Assembly (NCBI RefSeq): GCF_001999905.1 | Contig: NZ_CP019640.1 | Span: forward strand, 887,001 to 951,000 | DNA length: 64,000 nucleotides | DNA from: Planococcus lenghuensis | GTDB taxonomy: Bacteria; Bacillota; Bacilli; Bacillales_A; Planococcaceae | Reading direction: 5' to 3' | Shown: positions 1-10,645 of the stretch, in pieces | How positions within the stretch are numbered: the first letter of the stretch is position 1 | How the letters are laid out: every line of letters starts with the position of its first letter | Notes under the pieces: generated by a model | Told to the model about the DNA's origin: nothing | Seen by the model: the letters and a program-made list of their open reading frames with translations, nothing else | Database searches by the model: none | Program-made: the position numbers and the translations under genes

Positions 1-2
1 AC

Positions 3-1679
3 CCGCTTGTGAACGCCATGTGTGTCGGATTGATCGACCATCAAGATATCCAAAAAGGCGTGGCGAAAGGAACTGGTAACCCGGTGATGTATGTCGGCGC
101 AAAAACGGGCCGCGACGGCATCCACGGCGCCACGTTCGCATCCGAAGAACTGTCGGAAGCTTCGGAAGAAAGACGTCCTGCTGTGCAAGTCGGCGATCCG
201 TTCATGGAAAAATTGCTCATGGAAGCATGTCTGGAACTCGTGAAGTCCGATGCACTGATCGGCATTCAGGATATGGGCGCAGCGGGGCTGACGTCTTCGA
301 GTGCAGAAATGGCTTCAAAAGCAGGTTCCGGTATTGAAATGAATTTAGATCTCATCCCGCAGCGCGAACGGGGCATGACCGCGTATGAAATGATGCTGTC
401 GGAATCACAGGAACGCATGCTTGTTGTCGTGCAGCAAGGCCGGGAAGATGAAGTGACCGCATTGTTCGATAAATATGGGTTGGATGCAGTGACGGTCGGA
501 CGGGTAACGGACGACCAAACGCTTCGCCTGGTTCATAAAGGGGAGACGGTTGCGGAAGTGCCGGTGGATGCATTGGCGGAAGATGCACCGGTTTACCATA
601 AACCATCCCGGGTGCCAGCTTACTTCAATGAGTTCCAGGCGATTGAAAATGCAGAACCGGAAGTGACGGATCTGGAAGAGACGCTGCTGTCGCTTCTGTC
701 CCAGCCGACAATCGCATCGAAAGAATGGGTATACGACCAATATGATTACCAGGTGCGGACCAGCACAGTCGTGACACCGGGGTCCGATGCGGCGGTAATC
801 CGCGTGCGCGGGACGAATAAAGGGCTTGCGATGACAACGGATTGCAACTCCCGCTATATCTATCTGGATCCGGAGACCGGCGGGAAAATTGCTGTAGCTG
901 AAGCCGCGCGGAACGTCGTTTGTTCAGGCGCGGAGCCGCTTGCGATTACGGACTGCCTGAATTTCGGCAATCCGGAAAAACCGGAGATTTTCTGGCAGCT
1001 TGAAAAAGCGGCGGATGGAATGTCTGAAGCGTGCATCCTGCTCAATGCACCAGTGATTGGCGGCAATGTATCACTTTACAATGAAACGAATGGTACGGCT
1101 GTTTATCCGACCCCGACGATCGGTCTGGTTGGTCTCGTGGAAGATTTATCTCATGTAACAACTCAATATGTAAAACAAGCCGGAGATTTCGTCTATATGA
1201 TTGGTGAAACAGTAACGGAATTCGGCGGCAGCGAACTGCAAAAGCTGACGGCCGGTCAGATGTTCGGCAAAGCGCCGGCGATCGATCTGCATGTGGAAGC
1301 GAAGCGTCAGCGGGAGCTGCTTGCTGCAATTCGCCAGGGACTTGTCGCTTCTGCCCATGATGTGGCGGAAGGCGGCACAGCGGTTGCACTCGCTGAGAAA
1401 ACATTCATGAATGGACTCGGACTTGATGTCATCCTTGCAGGTTCACCTGTTACAGCTTTATTCAGCGAAACTCAGTCCCGGTTCATTGTTACAGTTGCAC
1501 CGGAACATGCAGCAGCGTTCGAAGAGACCGTCACGGATGCACGACAAATCGGAACGGTTACAGAAGGCAATGTGATCATTAGAAGCGAAGATGGATCGGT
1601 TTTAATCGACCGGCCGGCTGATGACTTGCGCGCCGTCTGGAAAGGAGCTATTCCATGCTTGCTGAAATCAGAAGCTTAA
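3..1679 (+). CDS. purL: Phosphoribosylformylglycinamidine synthase subunit PurL (5' end outside window)
   Basis: PurL catalyses the ATP-dependent amidation of FGAR to FGAM, step 4 of de novo purine synthesis, in a complex with PurS and the glutaminase PurQ. The reading frame is open from base 3, so the true start lies upstream; about 558 residues of a roughly 740-residue small-type PurL are present. The fragment opens with the [13 protein letters not shown] motif, followed by PurM-like nucleotide-binding modules ([13 protein letters not shown], and [11 protein letters not shown] near the middle). It overlaps purF by 25 bases, the usual arrangement in the Bacillus pur operon. Identification is secure; only the N-terminal quarter cannot be judged. 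Confidence 0.97.
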   Translation, partial: PLVNAMCVGLIDHQDIQKGVAKGTGNPVMYVGAKTGRDGIHGATFASEELSEASEERRPAVQVGDPFMEKLLMEACLELVKSDALIGIQDMGAAGLTSSSAEMASKAGSGIEMNLDLIPQRERGMTAYEMMLSESQERMLVVVQQGREDEVTALFDKYGLDAVTVGRVTDDQTLRLVHKGETVAEVPVDALAEDAPVYHKPSRVPAYFNEFQAIENAEPEVTDLEETLLSLLSQPTIASKEWVYDQYDYQVRTSTVVTPGSDAAVIRVRGTNKGLAMTTDCNSRYIYLDPETGGKIAVAEAARNVVCSGAEPLAITDCLNFGNPEKPEIFWQLEKAADGMSEACILLNAPVIGGNVSLYNETNGTAVYPTPTIGLVGLVEDLSHVTTQYVKQAGDFVYMIGETVTEFGGSELQKLTAGQMFGKAPAIDLHVEAKRQRELLAAIRQGLVASAHDVAEGGTAVALAEKTFMNGLGLDVILAGSPVTALFSETQSRFIVTVAPEHAAAFEETVTDARQIGTVTEGNVIIRSEDGSVLIDRPADDLRAVWKGAIPCLLKSEA

Positions 1680-3106
1680 ATGAAGAATGCGGCGTATTCG
1701 GTATTTGGGGACACGAACAGGCATCACAGATTGCGTATTACGGACTTCATGCCTTGCAGCACCGGGGGCAGGAAGGTGCCGGTATTGTCGGAACAGATGG
1801 CGAAACCCTGAAAGCACAGAAAGGCGAAGGGCTTGTAAACGAAGTGTTCACACTCGAAAAGCTTGCTGAGATGAAAGGCCATGCAGCAATCGGACATGTG
1901 CGTTATGCGACAGCCGGCGGCGGCGGGATACAGAATGTTCAGCCGCTGCTGTTCAATTCATCCACCGGCAGTCTGGCGATTACGCATAATGGCAATTTGG
2001 TCAATGCCAATCAGCTGAAAGCCCATCTGGAACGCCAGGGAAGCATTTTTCAAACGACTTCTGATACGGAAGTGCTGGCGCATCTGATGAAGCGGAGCGG
2101 CTATGAAACGATTGAAGAATCCGTGAAAAGCGCATTGTCACTTTTAAAAGGAGCTTATGCTTTTGTACTCTTAACGGAAGACAAAATGATGGTCGCGCTG
2201 GATCCGCACGGCTTGCGTCCGCTGTCGATCGGCCGTCTGGGCGACGCTTGGGTTGTGGCATCGGAAACGTGTGCATTTGATATTATCGGAGCGGAATTTA
2301 TCCGCTCCGTGGAGCCCGGTGAATTTCTGACGATTTCTGATGAAGGGCTGCGGCTTGACCGCTTTTCCTATCCGTCCAAACGGGCGATCTGCACAATGGA
2401 ATATGTTTACTTTTCCCGTCCGGATTCAGACATCGATGGCATCAATGTGCATAGTGCCCGTAAGCGGCTCGGCAAACAGCTGGCACGCGAAGTGAATATT
2501 GAAGCGGATGTGGTCACCGGTGTGCCAGATTCAAGCATTTCCGCGGCGATAGGATTCAGTGAAGAAAGCGGTATCCCGTACGAACTCGGTTTGATTAAAA
2601 ACCGCTATGTCGGCCGGACATTCATCCAGCCGTCTCAGGACCTCCGGGAACAGGGCGTGAAAATGAAACTGTCACCGGTACGGCAAGTCGTCGCAGGCAA
2701 ACGGGTCGTCATGGTCGATGATTCGATTGTCCGCGGCACCACTTCCCGCCGTATTGTCGCCATGCTGAAAGAAGCGGGGGCGACGGAAGTGCACGTTGTG
2801 ATTTCCTCACCGCCGATCAAGAATCCGTGTTTTTATGGCATCGATACATCGACTTCAGGAGAACTAATCGCATCCAATCATTCTGTTGAGGAAATGCGTG
2901 AACTGATTGGAGCGGATTCACTGACGTTCCTGTCCGTTGAAGGAATGGTTGAAAACATCGGCCGTACGGATGCGGGAGCGGACTGCGGACATTGCCTGGC
3001 GTGTTTTACAGGTGATTATCCGACAGACATCTATCCGGACACTGTGCTGCCGCATGAAAAAGAATTAGTGCAGCTGGGAGGAACGTCGAGTGGCAAAGGC
3101 ATATGA
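1655..3106 (+). CDS. purF: Amidophosphoribosyltransferase PurF
   Basis: PurF makes 5-phosphoribosylamine from PRPP and glutamine, the committed step of purine synthesis. The protein is 483 aa. Cys12 (NEECGVFG) follows a short propeptide of the kind removed in B. subtilis PurF to free the N-terminal nucleophile. The PRPP loop [16 protein letters not shown] is at about residues 352-367. Cysteines near the C-terminus (DCGHCLACF) fit the Fe-S cluster type of the Bacillus enzyme. The ATG lies inside the end of purL and is preceded by AAAGGAGC. Its end overlaps purM by 17 bases, so translation is probably coupled. Confidence 0.97.
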   Translation: MLAEIRSLNEECGVFGIWGHEQASQIAYYGLHALQHRGQEGAGIVGTDGETLKAQKGEGLVNEVFTLEKLAEMKGHAAIGHVRYATAGGGGIQNVQPLLFNSSTGSLAITHNGNLVNANQLKAHLERQGSIFQTTSDTEVLAHLMKRSGYETIEESVKSALSLLKGAYAFVLLTEDKMMVALDPHGLRPLSIGRLGDAWVVASETCAFDIIGAEFIRSVEPGEFLTISDEGLRLDRFSYPSKRAICTMEYVYFSRPDSDIDGINVHSARKRLGKQLAREVNIEADVVTGVPDSSISAAIGFSEESGIPYELGLIKNRYVGRTFIQPSQDLREQGVKMKLSPVRQVVAGKRVVMVDDSIVRGTTSRRIVAMLKEAGATEVHVVISSPPIKNPCFYGIDTSTSGELIASNHSVEEMRELIGADSLTFLSVEGMVENIGRTDAGADCGHCLACFTGDYPTDIYPDTVLPHEKELVQLGGTSSGKGI

Positions 3107-4157
3107 ACAGGCAGGCGTGAACATTGAAGCAGGCTACGAAGCGGTCAGCCGGATGAAGGCGCATGTGGAACGGACAGCCCGCCTTGGCGTCATGGGCGCC
3201 TTTGGCGGATTTGGCGGCATGTTTGACTTATCACAGCTGAATCTGAAAGAACCGGTATTGGTATCCGGAACAGACGGTGTCGGAACAAAACTCAAGCTTG
3301 CCTTCCTGACAGACAAACATGATACGATTGGGATAGACTGCGTGGCAATGTGCGTGAACGATATCGTCGCGCAAGGTGCGGAACCGCTGTTTTTCCTCGA
3401 CTATATTGCAACCGGTCAGACGGAACCGGCAAAGATTGAAGCGATCGTAAAAGGTGTCGCGGATGGTTGTAAAGAAGCGGGGGCGGCATTGATCGGCGGG
3501 GAAACGGCTGAGATGCCGGGTTTGTATGAAGTCGACGAATACGATATCGCTGGATTTGCCGTCGGCGCTGCGGAAAAGAAGAACATTGTCACAGGTGAAG
3601 CTATTCAGGCCGGCGACGTGCTCATCGGACTCGCTTCAAGCGGCATCCATTCAAACGGTTATTCCCTCGTGCGGAAAATTCTTTTTGAGGACCATAAACT
3701 CGACATCCATGAACCGGCAACTGGCTACGAGCAACTTGGTCCGATCGGTGAGCAGCTTCTAACACCTACGAAAATTTATGCCAAGGCGGTCCAAGCTATG
3801 TTGCCGGAAGGCGGCGTAAACGGCATGGCGCATATCACCGGCGGCGGGTTTTATGAAAACATTCCGCGGATGATGCCGGACGGACTTGGAGCGGAAATTG
3901 AACTCGGCAGCTGGCCGCTGCCGGCTATTTTCAACTTGCTGCAGGATAAAGGGAACTTGACGGACCGCGACCTTTATTCGGTATTCAATACCGGTATCGG
4001 CTTTATCATTGCTGCTGCACCGGCCAAAGCCGAGAAGCTCATGGAAGCGGTAAAAGCATCCGGCGAACAGGTGTACAGAATCGGAAAAGTCACAGACCGT
4101 GATGGGATCCGCTTCAACGGGCAGCATGACGGGAGCCTGAATGATGACGACGAATAA
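3090..4157 (+). CDS. purM: Phosphoribosylformylglycinamidine cyclo-ligase PurM
   Basis: PurM closes the imidazole ring, converting FGAM to AIR with ATP. The 355-residue product has normal length for the AIR synthase family, with the motifs [24 protein letters not shown] and [12 protein letters not shown] in order. The start is GTG, chosen because GGGAGG lies 8 to 13 bases upstream and the frame begins within the last codons of purF. The 3' end overlaps purN by 17 bases. It belongs to the pur operon and is assumed to share its regulation. Confidence 0.96.
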   Translation: MAKAYEQAGVNIEAGYEAVSRMKAHVERTARLGVMGAFGGFGGMFDLSQLNLKEPVLVSGTDGVGTKLKLAFLTDKHDTIGIDCVAMCVNDIVAQGAEPLFFLDYIATGQTEPAKIEAIVKGVADGCKEAGAALIGGETAEMPGLYEVDEYDIAGFAVGAAEKKNIVTGEAIQAGDVLIGLASSGIHSNGYSLVRKILFEDHKLDIHEPATGYEQLGPIGEQLLTPTKIYAKAVQAMLPEGGVNGMAHITGGGFYENIPRMMPDGLGAEIELGSWPLPAIFNLLQDKGNLTDRDLYSVFNTGIGFIIAAAPAKAEKLMEAVKASGEQVYRIGKVTDRDGIRFNGQHDGSLNDDDE

Positions 4158-4716
4158 AATCGCTGTGTTTGCGTCCGGAAGCGGTTCGAATTTCCAAGCC
4201 ATCCATGATGCAATCCGGAACGGGAAACTCGCGGCGGAGCTTGTGCTCGTCGTGACGGATAAGCCGGATGCCTATGTACTCAGAAGAGCAGCTGCCGCAG
4301 GAGTCGAAGCTCTTGCCTTGCGCCCGCAGGATTTCATTTCAAAAGCGGATTACGAACGGGCAATCTTAATCGAGCTGCACAGTCAGGGAGCGGAATGGCT
4401 CGTGCTGGCCGGCTACATGCGATTGATCGGTCCGGTGTTGCTGGAGGCCTATCCGAATCGCATTGTGAATATCCATCCGTCGCTTCTGCCGGAGTTTCCA
4501 GGAAAAGATGCGATCGGTCAGACGTTAGCGGCAGGCCGTGAAGAAGCGGGTGTAACCGTGCATTTTGTTGATGCCGGCATGGATACAGGCCCCATCATTG
4601 CTCAACGCACATTCCGACTGGACAACCGCGATCGGCAGACGGTCGAGGAAGCGGTTCACCGGATCGAACACGAGCTGTATCCGGCAACGTTACAAAAACT
4701 ATTCAGCCGGCAGTGA
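4141..4716 (+). CDS. purN: Phosphoribosylglycinamide formyltransferase PurN
   Basis: PurN transfers a formyl group from 10-formyltetrahydrofolate to GAR. The protein is 191 aa, typical for the folate-dependent enzyme. The N-terminal [12 protein letters not shown] loop binds the ribonucleotide, and [12 protein letters not shown] at about residues 110-121 carries the catalytic Asn and His, followed by the downstream [13 protein letters not shown] element with the catalytic Asp. Its ATG lies inside the end of purM. A 25-base gap then separates it from purH. Confidence 0.96.
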   Translation: MMTTNKIAVFASGSGSNFQAIHDAIRNGKLAAELVLVVTDKPDAYVLRRAAAAGVEALALRPQDFISKADYERAILIELHSQGAEWLVLAGYMRLIGPVLLEAYPNRIVNIHPSLLPEFPGKDAIGQTLAAGREEAGVTVHFVDAGMDTGPIIAQRTFRLDNRDRQTVEEAVHRIEHELYPATLQKLFSRQ

Positions 4717-4741
4717 TGCCGGCTTTGATTTGGGAGGAACT

Positions 4742-6280
4742 ATGCAGAACAAACGGGCGTTACTCAGCGTATCAGATAAGACAGGCATCCTGACATTCGC
4801 GCAGGAACTTGAAGCACTCGGTTATGAAATTCTTTCCACTGGCGGGACGAAACGGTTTCTGGAAGACAACGGCGTCGCCATCACACCGGTCGGCGATGTG
4901 ACAGGATTCCCGGAAATATTGGACGGACGGGTAAAAACACTCCATCCGATGATCCACGGGGGCTTGCTTGGCAGACCGGCGGATCCGAATCACGTGCAAC
5001 AGATGACGGAACACGGGATCCACCCCATCAGTGTGGTATGTGTCAATCTGTATCCGTTCAGGGAGACGGTTTCAAAAGCGGATGTAGCGTATCAGGATGC
5101 GATTGAAAATATCGACATCGGTGGCCCTGCGATGCTCCGGGCTTCTGCAAAGAATCATGAATCCGTAACGGTGATCACGGATGCAGCAGATTATGACGTT
5201 GTCATAGAAGAATTGAAAACGCAGGGTGAGACGGCATTTAAAACCCGCCGACGGCTCGCGGCGAAAGTATTCCGCCATACTGCAGCTTATGATGCATTGA
5301 TTGCAGGGTATCTGACCGAACAGGCGGAAGAGACATTCCCGGAACAGCTGACATTTACATACGAATTGCAGCAGCCGTTGCGCTACGGGGAGAATCCGCA
5401 TCAGAACGCGGCTTTTTACAAAAGTCCGCTCGGTTCTGATTTTTCGCTCGCCAATTCGCGTCAACTGCACGGCAAGGAGCTTTCTTATAATAATATTCAA
5501 GATGCAAATGCGGCATTGCAGATCATCAAGGAATTCAAAGAAGCAGCAGCAGTCGCCGTAAAGCACATGAACCCATGTGGTATCGGCGTGGGCACAGGCG
5601 CAGCAGATGCTTTCAGGAAAGCATACGCTGCTGACCCGACATCTATTTTCGGTGGCATCATTGCGCTTAACCGCCCGGTGGACCGGGAAGCGGCGGACGA
5701 ATTATCCAAACTATTCCTCGAAATTATCATCGCGCCATCCTTCGAACAAGAAGCGTTGGATAAGCTGACCGAGAAAAAGAATGTCCGGCTGTTGACGATT
5801 CCGTTTGAACAAAAGCGGCAGGACCGGTGGAACAGCGTATCTGTTGAAGGTGGTTTACTGCTGCAGGATGCGGATGCGAAAGGCTACGAGGACGCGACAA
5901 TCGAAGTGGCGACCGACCGGAAGCCGACAGAAGATGAACTGGCTGCATTGAAACTTGGCTGGGCAGCAGTGAAGCATGTGAAATCGAATGCGATTGTTGT
6001 AGCATCAAAAGATGCGACACTTGGCGTAGGAGCCGGGCAGATGAACCGGGTCGGCGCCGCGAAGATCGCGCTTGAACAGGCGGGCGAGCAGGCGAAAGGC
6101 GCTGCGATGGCATCGGATGCATTCTTCCCGATGAACGATACGGTTGAATTGGCCGCACGCTACGGCATCACAGCAATCATTCAGCCCGGCGGTTCCAAAA
6201 AGGATCAGGATTCTATTGATATGGCAAATGCACACGGGATTGCCATGGTGTTTACCGGAATCCGGCATTTCAAACATTAA
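4742..6280 (+). CDS. purH: Bifunctional AICAR formyltransferase / IMP cyclohydrolase PurH
   Basis: PurH performs the last two steps of IMP synthesis: formylation of AICAR and ring closure. I place the start at the ATG of [16 protein letters not shown], behind GGGAGG; the frame stays open upstream, but that extension only reads through purN. The 512-residue product has an N-terminal cyclohydrolase (MGS-like) domain with STGGTKRFL and DGRVKTLHP, then the transformylase domain with the catalytic Lys-His pair in VKHMNPCG at about residues 272-279. It lies between purN and purD in the operon. Confidence 0.97.
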   Translation: MQNKRALLSVSDKTGILTFAQELEALGYEILSTGGTKRFLEDNGVAITPVGDVTGFPEILDGRVKTLHPMIHGGLLGRPADPNHVQQMTEHGIHPISVVCVNLYPFRETVSKADVAYQDAIENIDIGGPAMLRASAKNHESVTVITDAADYDVVIEELKTQGETAFKTRRRLAAKVFRHTAAYDALIAGYLTEQAEETFPEQLTFTYELQQPLRYGENPHQNAAFYKSPLGSDFSLANSRQLHGKELSYNNIQDANAALQIIKEFKEAAAVAVKHMNPCGIGVGTGAADAFRKAYAADPTSIFGGIIALNRPVDREAADELSKLFLEIIIAPSFEQEALDKLTEKKNVRLLTIPFEQKRQDRWNSVSVEGGLLLQDADAKGYEDATIEVATDRKPTEDELAALKLGWAAVKHVKSNAIVVASKDATLGVGAGQMNRVGAAKIALEQAGEQAKGAAMASDAFFPMNDTVELAARYGITAIIQPGGSKKDQDSIDMANAHGIAMVFTGIRHFKH

Positions 6281-6297
6281 AACAGGGGGCGACTTCC

Positions 6298-7545
6298 ATG
6301 AACGTACTCGTAATCGGCCGGGGCGGCCGTGAGCATGCCATCGTCCGCCAGTTCGCTGCCTCGCCATCTGTGGAAAAGGTATATGCGGCACCCGGTAATG
6401 ACGGAATGATGGAAGCGGAACGGGCGAATATCAGCGAAACAGATTTCCCGGCACTTGCCCGGTTTGTCCGTGAACACGATATAAAGTTGACGTTCATCGG
6501 TCCTGAACAGCCGCTGACAGCCGGTATCGCTGATTTTTTCAATGAACAGGGACTTGCTGTCTTTGGTCCCTCGCAGGCAGCCGTCCGCATTGAAAGCAGC
6601 AAGACGTTCGCGAAAGAATTGATGCAGCGCCATGCTATTCCGACGGCAGCTCACGCGGTATTCACAGATGCCACTGAAGCGATTTCTTACATCAAGAAGC
6701 AGGGAGCCCCAATTGTCGTGAAAGCGGATGGCCTGGCAGCCGGCAAAGGCGTCATTGTGGCAGAGACGGTGAAAGAAGCCGTGGTTGCAGTAAAAGAAAT
6801 GCTCGAGGATCAGAAATTCGGTGCATCCGGTTCCTCAATCGTCATTGAAGAATTTCTTGATGGAGAAGAATTTTCCTTCATGTCATTCGTCCATGACGGT
6901 CACATTTTTCCGATGCCGCTGTCACAGGACCATAAACGGGCATACGACGGGGACAGAGGCCCGAATACAGGCGGCATGGGCGCTTATTGCCCGGTACCGC
7001 AAATCCCTTCTGCAATCCGGGATGAGACTTTAGAAAAGGTTGTCCGCCCGGCTGTCAATGCCATGGCACAAGAAGGAATCCCGTTTACCGGCATTTTATA
7101 TGCCGGTTTGATTCTTACAGCGGACGGGCCAAAAGTGATCGAGTTCAATGCGCGCTTCGGTGATCCCGAAACACAAGTCGTCCTGCCGCTTCTGAAATCC
7201 GATTTCGGCTTGTTTATCGATCGGCTGCTTGCCGGTGAGCCATTTGAACCTGATTGGAAAGAGGAAGCGATACTTGGAGTTGTCATCGCGGCAGACGGAT
7301 ATCCGGATTCCCCGCAAAAAGGCCATCAGTTGCCGGACCTGCAGGAAATGAAGGATGTTGCCGTCTACCATGCAGGCACAAAAAAACAGGATAACCAGTT
7401 TATCGGGAATGGCGGCCGTGTGCTGCTGGTGGCTTCTGCCGGCGGAAATATTCAGGAGGCTGCTGCCAACGTGTACCAAGCATTGGGTAAACAGGATTGG
7501 CCTGGGTTTTTCTACCGGTCGGATATCGGCTGGCGTGCAAAATAA
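6298..7545 (+). CDS. purD: Phosphoribosylamine-glycine ligase PurD
   Basis: PurD ligates glycine to phosphoribosylamine (GAR synthetase). The protein is 415 aa with an N-terminal VIGRGGREHAI motif, an ATP-grasp core (PIVVKADGLAAGKGVIVA) and the metal-binding EFNARFGDPE signature near residue 285. An AGGGGGCG ribosome site precedes the ATG. It is the last gene of the pur operon and is followed by a clear intrinsic terminator, the same gene order end point as in B. subtilis. Confidence 0.97.
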   Translation: MNVLVIGRGGREHAIVRQFAASPSVEKVYAAPGNDGMMEAERANISETDFPALARFVREHDIKLTFIGPEQPLTAGIADFFNEQGLAVFGPSQAAVRIESSKTFAKELMQRHAIPTAAHAVFTDATEAISYIKKQGAPIVVKADGLAAGKGVIVAETVKEAVVAVKEMLEDQKFGASGSSIVIEEFLDGEEFSFMSFVHDGHIFPMPLSQDHKRAYDGDRGPNTGGMGAYCPVPQIPSAIRDETLEKVVRPAVNAMAQEGIPFTGILYAGLILTADGPKVIEFNARFGDPETQVVLPLLKSDFGLFIDRLLAGEPFEPDWKEEAILGVVIAADGYPDSPQKGHQLPDLQEMKDVAVYHAGTKKQDNQFIGNGGRVLLVASAGGNIQEAAANVYQALGKQDWPGFFYRSDIGWRAK

Positions 7546-7568
7546 AGCCTAATATGATATAATAAGAG

Positions 7569-7605
7569 ACAGCATGATTTCAAGGGAAACATGCTGTTTT
7601 TGTTT
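7569..7605 (+). terminator. Intrinsic terminator after purD
   Basis: The arms ACAGCATG and CATGCTGT enclose a 13-base loop and are followed by TTTTTGTTT. It closes the purine operon. Confidence 0.85.
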
Positions 7606-7733
7606 GCCTGATCCCCAAAAACAGGCAAAAAGCAACACGAGGTTTTCAATTGCCCACTTTTACCTCACGTTTTAACCTCATAATCACTCCTGACAAAAAT
7701 GCCGGGCACCTAAAAACGAAAGGAGCACGACAC

Positions 7734-8327
7734 ATGAATCACTTGAATTGGTATGAAAAACTCAATCAGTACTTCCCAGTACAGGAAATGAAATCAAAAG
7801 AGCATATGGAGACGCTGCTGAAAGAACGCAGTGACGTATATCACAAAGATGAAGGGCCGTATCACGTGCTGATGTATGCGGAATTCCCGAATTTCTCATT
7901 TGTGGATTATTTGTTCGTTTCGGCGGAATCCCGCGGCATGGGTATCGGCAAAAAGACGCTTCAAATGCTGAAGGACAAAAACAAGCCGATCATCCTGGAA
8001 GTGGAACCGGTCGATTACGATGACTCCGATTCAGAAAAACGGCTTCGCTTCTACGCACGCGAAGGATTCCAGCATGCAAGTTCCATTGGCTATTCCCGCC
8101 GGTCACTTGCGACAGGTGAAGAAAATGTCATGGAAATCCTGTATTGGGCGCCGAACGGAGAAAGTGAAGAAGAGATTTTCGAAGGCATGAAGAACATGTA
8201 TGAAAACATTCACACATATAAAGATGAGCAGTTCTACGGTGAATGCTATGATCCGGTGGCAAAAGTGCTCACCTTTGAAGAAGAAGAAAAAGACAATATT
8301 TTAGAAGCGGTGGCAAAGCCGGTCTGA
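7734..8327 (+). CDS. GNAT family N-acetyltransferase
   Basis: This predicted acetyltransferase has 197 aa. The acetyl-CoA loop appears as SRGMGIGKKTL at about residues 66-76, after a beta strand reading FVDYLFVSAES, and the C-terminal half has the strand-helix pattern LRFYAREGFQHAS typical of GNAT enzymes. The start is the ATG of MNHLNWYEK, behind AAAGGAGC; the frame is open further upstream but without a ribosome site. It is a single gene bounded by terminators on both sides. The substrate cannot be told from sequence. Confidence 0.85.
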   Translation: MNHLNWYEKLNQYFPVQEMKSKEHMETLLKERSDVYHKDEGPYHVLMYAEFPNFSFVDYLFVSAESRGMGIGKKTLQMLKDKNKPIILEVEPVDYDDSDSEKRLRFYAREGFQHASSIGYSRRSLATGEENVMEILYWAPNGESEEEIFEGMKNMYENIHTYKDEQFYGECYDPVAKVLTFEEEEKDNILEAVAKPV

Positions 8328-8335
8328 TGCGTCTG

Positions 8336-8372
8336 AACCCCTTAAACGGTATTCCGTTTAAGGGGTTTTTTG
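8336..8372 (+). terminator. Intrinsic terminator after the GNAT gene
   Basis: AACCCCTTAAACGG pairs with CCGTTTAAGGGGTT around a 4-base TATT loop, followed by a T run. This is one of the strongest terminators in the window. Confidence 0.93.
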
Positions 8373-8411
8373 ATAACCATTTCAGTCACGCCGCCTATAG
8401 CAGTGGAATGC

Positions 8412-8431
8412 TTTGTGAATTAATTCACAAA
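8412..8431. promoter_or_regulatory. Perfect 20-bp palindrome resembling a Rex (or FNR/CRP-type) operator
   Basis: The site reads TTTGTGAATTAATTCACAAA, with 10-base arms and no spacer. Its core TTGTGAA-N4-TTCACAA equals the published consensus for the NADH-sensing repressor Rex of Firmicutes, and it also contains TGTGA-N6-TCACA, the pattern of FNR/CRP-family proteins. It lies about 100 bases upstream of the adenine deaminase start and about 60 bases upstream of the proposed -10 element. Which protein binds it, and which gene it controls, is inference. Confidence 0.7.
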
Positions 8432-8465
8432 TTTGTCATATCTAATCTGAATTTTCGTGCAAAGC

Positions 8466-8494
8466 TAGGTTTTCATCCTTCATTATGCTAATAT
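8466..8494 (+). promoter_or_regulatory. Possible promoter of the adenine deaminase gene
   Basis: An extended -10 element TGCTAATAT (TG at 8486-8487, hexamer 8489-8494) sits 17 bases downstream of a poor -35 hexamer, TAGGTT. A weak -35 with a TGn extended -10 is compatible with activator dependence or moderate expression. Confidence 0.45.
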
Positions 8495-8529
8495 AGAAAA
8501 CAAGGAATTTGCAGATGAGGGGCGGTTAC

Positions 8530-10260
8530 ATGAACACACAAGGTTGGAAAATCAAAGAGTTAAGGGATCAGTTGAAAGTCATTTCCGATGAAGCACCCCC
8601 TGACATCGTATTGAAAAATGCAACGTATTTACATAGCATTTTCAAAAAGTGGATGACCGGCAACATCTGGATCAAACAGGATCGGATCGTGTATGCCGGC
8701 AAGGAATTGCCCCCGGTGCATGAGAAAACAGAAACAATCGATCTGACAGGAAAACGGGTCGTGCCAGGATATATCGAACCGCATGTTCATCCATTCCAGC
8801 TATATAACCCGCAAAGTTTCGCAGACTATGCTGCGCAGGGCGGAACGACGACGTTCATTGCCGACAATATGACACTCTTTTTAGCATTGGAAAATGAGAA
8901 AGCGTTTACAATTGTGGATCAGTTGCATGAGCTGCCGTTCTCATTCTACTGGTGGAGCCGGTTTGATGCGCAGACTGAACTGGCGGATAACGGCAACCGG
9001 TTCACGACAAAAACTGTCGGAGAATGGATCGATCGGCCGGATGTGCTGACAGGCGGCGAGCTGACAGCATGGCCGCGCCTTCTGGCGGGAGATGACCAGA
9101 TGCTGTATTGGATCCAGCTTGCCAAACAGAACGGGCAGAAAATTGAAGGGCATTTTCCGGGCGCATCCGAAAAAACGCTTGTGCGCATGAAACTTCTCGG
9201 AGCGGATGGTGATCACGAGGCCATGACGGCGGAAGAAGTGGAAATGCGTCTATTGCACGGGTATACGGTCACATTGCGCCAGTCTTCCATCCGGCCGGAT
9301 CTGCGGAAGCTTCTGCAGGGAATTCAGGAACGCGGAATCGAAGCCTACGACCACCTGCTGATGACAACAGACGGATCCACGCCAGGATTCCACTCCGATG
9401 GCGTCATGGATCTCTGCATCCGAATTGCATTGGAAGAAGGTGTGCCGCCGATTGACGCGTATTTAATGGCATCTTATAATGTGGCGAAGCATTACGGAAT
9501 AACGGACCAGCACGGATTGATTGCAACCGGGCGCTATGCGGATCTGAATGTCCTTGATGATGAACAGAACCCTGTTCCTTCTGCTGTATTATCCAAGGGT
9601 GTCTGGCTGAAAAGGAATGGCCGAAAAGTGCAGACGCTGGGAGAAATTGATTGGTCGGATATGCCGAAGTTCAATCCGGACTTTGAACTGAACGAAGAAG
9701 ACTTCCAATTTTCAATGCCGTTTGGAATGGAAATGGTCAATGATGTTATTATGAAACCTTATTCCGTCTCATACGACCCAAGAGACGGTGAATTATCAAA
9801 AGAGCACGATGAATGCTACCTGATCCTGCTGGACAAATACGGAAAGTGGCGTGTGAATACGCTGATCAAAGGTTTTGCCAATCAGGTGGAAGGCTTTGCT
9901 TCATCTTATTCCAACACCGGTGACATCATTCTGATCGGTAAAAGTACCCGGGAAATGCGGAACGCTTTTGAAGAAGTAAAACGGATGGGCGGGGGGATTG
10001 CACTGACAGAGAATGGCCGGACAGTGGCAAGTATACCGCTTCCGATTGGCGGAAGTTTATCTGCTGAACCGATGGAAAAATTAATGGAGCAGGAAGCAGT
10101 CCTGAAGGCGGCATTAAAGGAACGGGGCTTTAGACATGGCGATGCCATTTACACGCTGTTATTCCTGCAGTCTACCCACCTGCCCTATCTTCGGGTGACA
10201 CAGCGGGGAATTTACGACGTGATGAATAAACAAGTGCTGTTTCCGTCATTTATGCGATAA
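8530..10260 (+). CDS. Adenine deaminase family amidohydrolase (YerA type)
   Basis: Adenine deaminase turns adenine into hypoxanthine for purine salvage. The 576-residue protein has the amidohydrolase metal site EPHVHP at about residues 89-94, the conserved GGTTTFIAD strand, GHFPG, a DHEA motif and the TTDGSTPGFHSDG segment with the likely catalytic Asp. The start is the ATG at 8530, behind GAGGGGCGG. The synteny (pur operon, then this gene, yerC, pcrB) matches yerA of B. subtilis. The family PHEIAN motif that normally follows the GTTT strand is absent here, so the exact substrate is less certain than the fold. Confidence 0.85.
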   Translation: MNTQGWKIKELRDQLKVISDEAPPDIVLKNATYLHSIFKKWMTGNIWIKQDRIVYAGKELPPVHEKTETIDLTGKRVVPGYIEPHVHPFQLYNPQSFADYAAQGGTTTFIADNMTLFLALENEKAFTIVDQLHELPFSFYWWSRFDAQTELADNGNRFTTKTVGEWIDRPDVLTGGELTAWPRLLAGDDQMLYWIQLAKQNGQKIEGHFPGASEKTLVRMKLLGADGDHEAMTAEEVEMRLLHGYTVTLRQSSIRPDLRKLLQGIQERGIEAYDHLLMTTDGSTPGFHSDGVMDLCIRIALEEGVPPIDAYLMASYNVAKHYGITDQHGLIATGRYADLNVLDDEQNPVPSAVLSKGVWLKRNGRKVQTLGEIDWSDMPKFNPDFELNEEDFQFSMPFGMEMVNDVIMKPYSVSYDPRDGELSKEHDECYLILLDKYGKWRVNTLIKGFANQVEGFASSYSNTGDIILIGKSTREMRNAFEEVKRMGGGIALTENGRTVASIPLPIGGSLSAEPMEKLMEQEAVLKAALKERGFRHGDAIYTLLFLQSTHLPYLRVTQRGIYDVMNKQVLFPSFMR

Positions 10261-10293
10261 TGGAACTGTTAGACAGCAAAGGGGAGATGACGT

Positions 10294-10614
10294 TTGCAGA
10301 TAGATAAAATACGGGGCTCGCAGACAGACCAGCTGTTCCGGGCGGTGCTGGAATTGAAAGACCTGGAGGAGTGTTACCGGTTTTTTGATGATTTGTGCAC
10401 CATTTCGGAAATCCAAGCCATGGCTCAGCGGCTGGAAGTGGCCCACATGCTTCGCATGAAAAAAACATATGAAGCGATCAAAGATCATACAGGTGCAAGC
10501 ACGGCTACCATTTCGCGGGTCCGGCGATGCCTGAACTACGGCAATGATGGATACGATGAAATGCTCAGCCGGCTGTATCAGGACGGCACGGCATCGCCGC
10601 TTACAGAAGACTGA
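10294..10614 (+). CDS. yerC: YerC/TrpR-family DNA-binding protein
   Basis: This 106-residue protein belongs to the YerC branch of the TrpR superfamily, small helical DNA-binding proteins of unclear target. The helix-turn-helix covers about residues 45-80 (ISEIQAMAQRLEVAHML, then AIKDHTGASTATISRVRRCL). The start is a TTG codon, chosen because AAGGGGAG lies just upstream. The position after a YerA-type gene is the same as in B. subtilis. An intrinsic terminator overlaps the stop codon. Confidence 0.88.
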   Translation: MQIDKIRGSQTDQLFRAVLELKDLEECYRFFDDLCTISEIQAMAQRLEVAHMLRMKKTYEAIKDHTGASTATISRVRRCLNYGNDGYDEMLSRLYQDGTASPLTED

Positions 10615-10645
10615 ATGGAGGGATTCCTCTTTCAGTCTTTTTTTA
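10607..10645 (+). terminator. Intrinsic terminator after yerC
   Basis: AAGACTGAA pairs with TTCAGTCTT, with an inner GAGG/CCTC helix, and is followed by a run of seven T. The left arm includes the stop codon. Confidence 0.88.

Noticed and set aside
4565-4741. Upstream extension of purH into purN
   Set aside because: It only reads purN in another frame; the ATG at 4742 has GGGAGG and gives the family N-terminus.
7606-7733. Upstream extension of the GNAT gene starting at 7650
   Set aside because: The extension has no ribosome site and no conserved residues; the ATG at 7734 has AAAGGAG.
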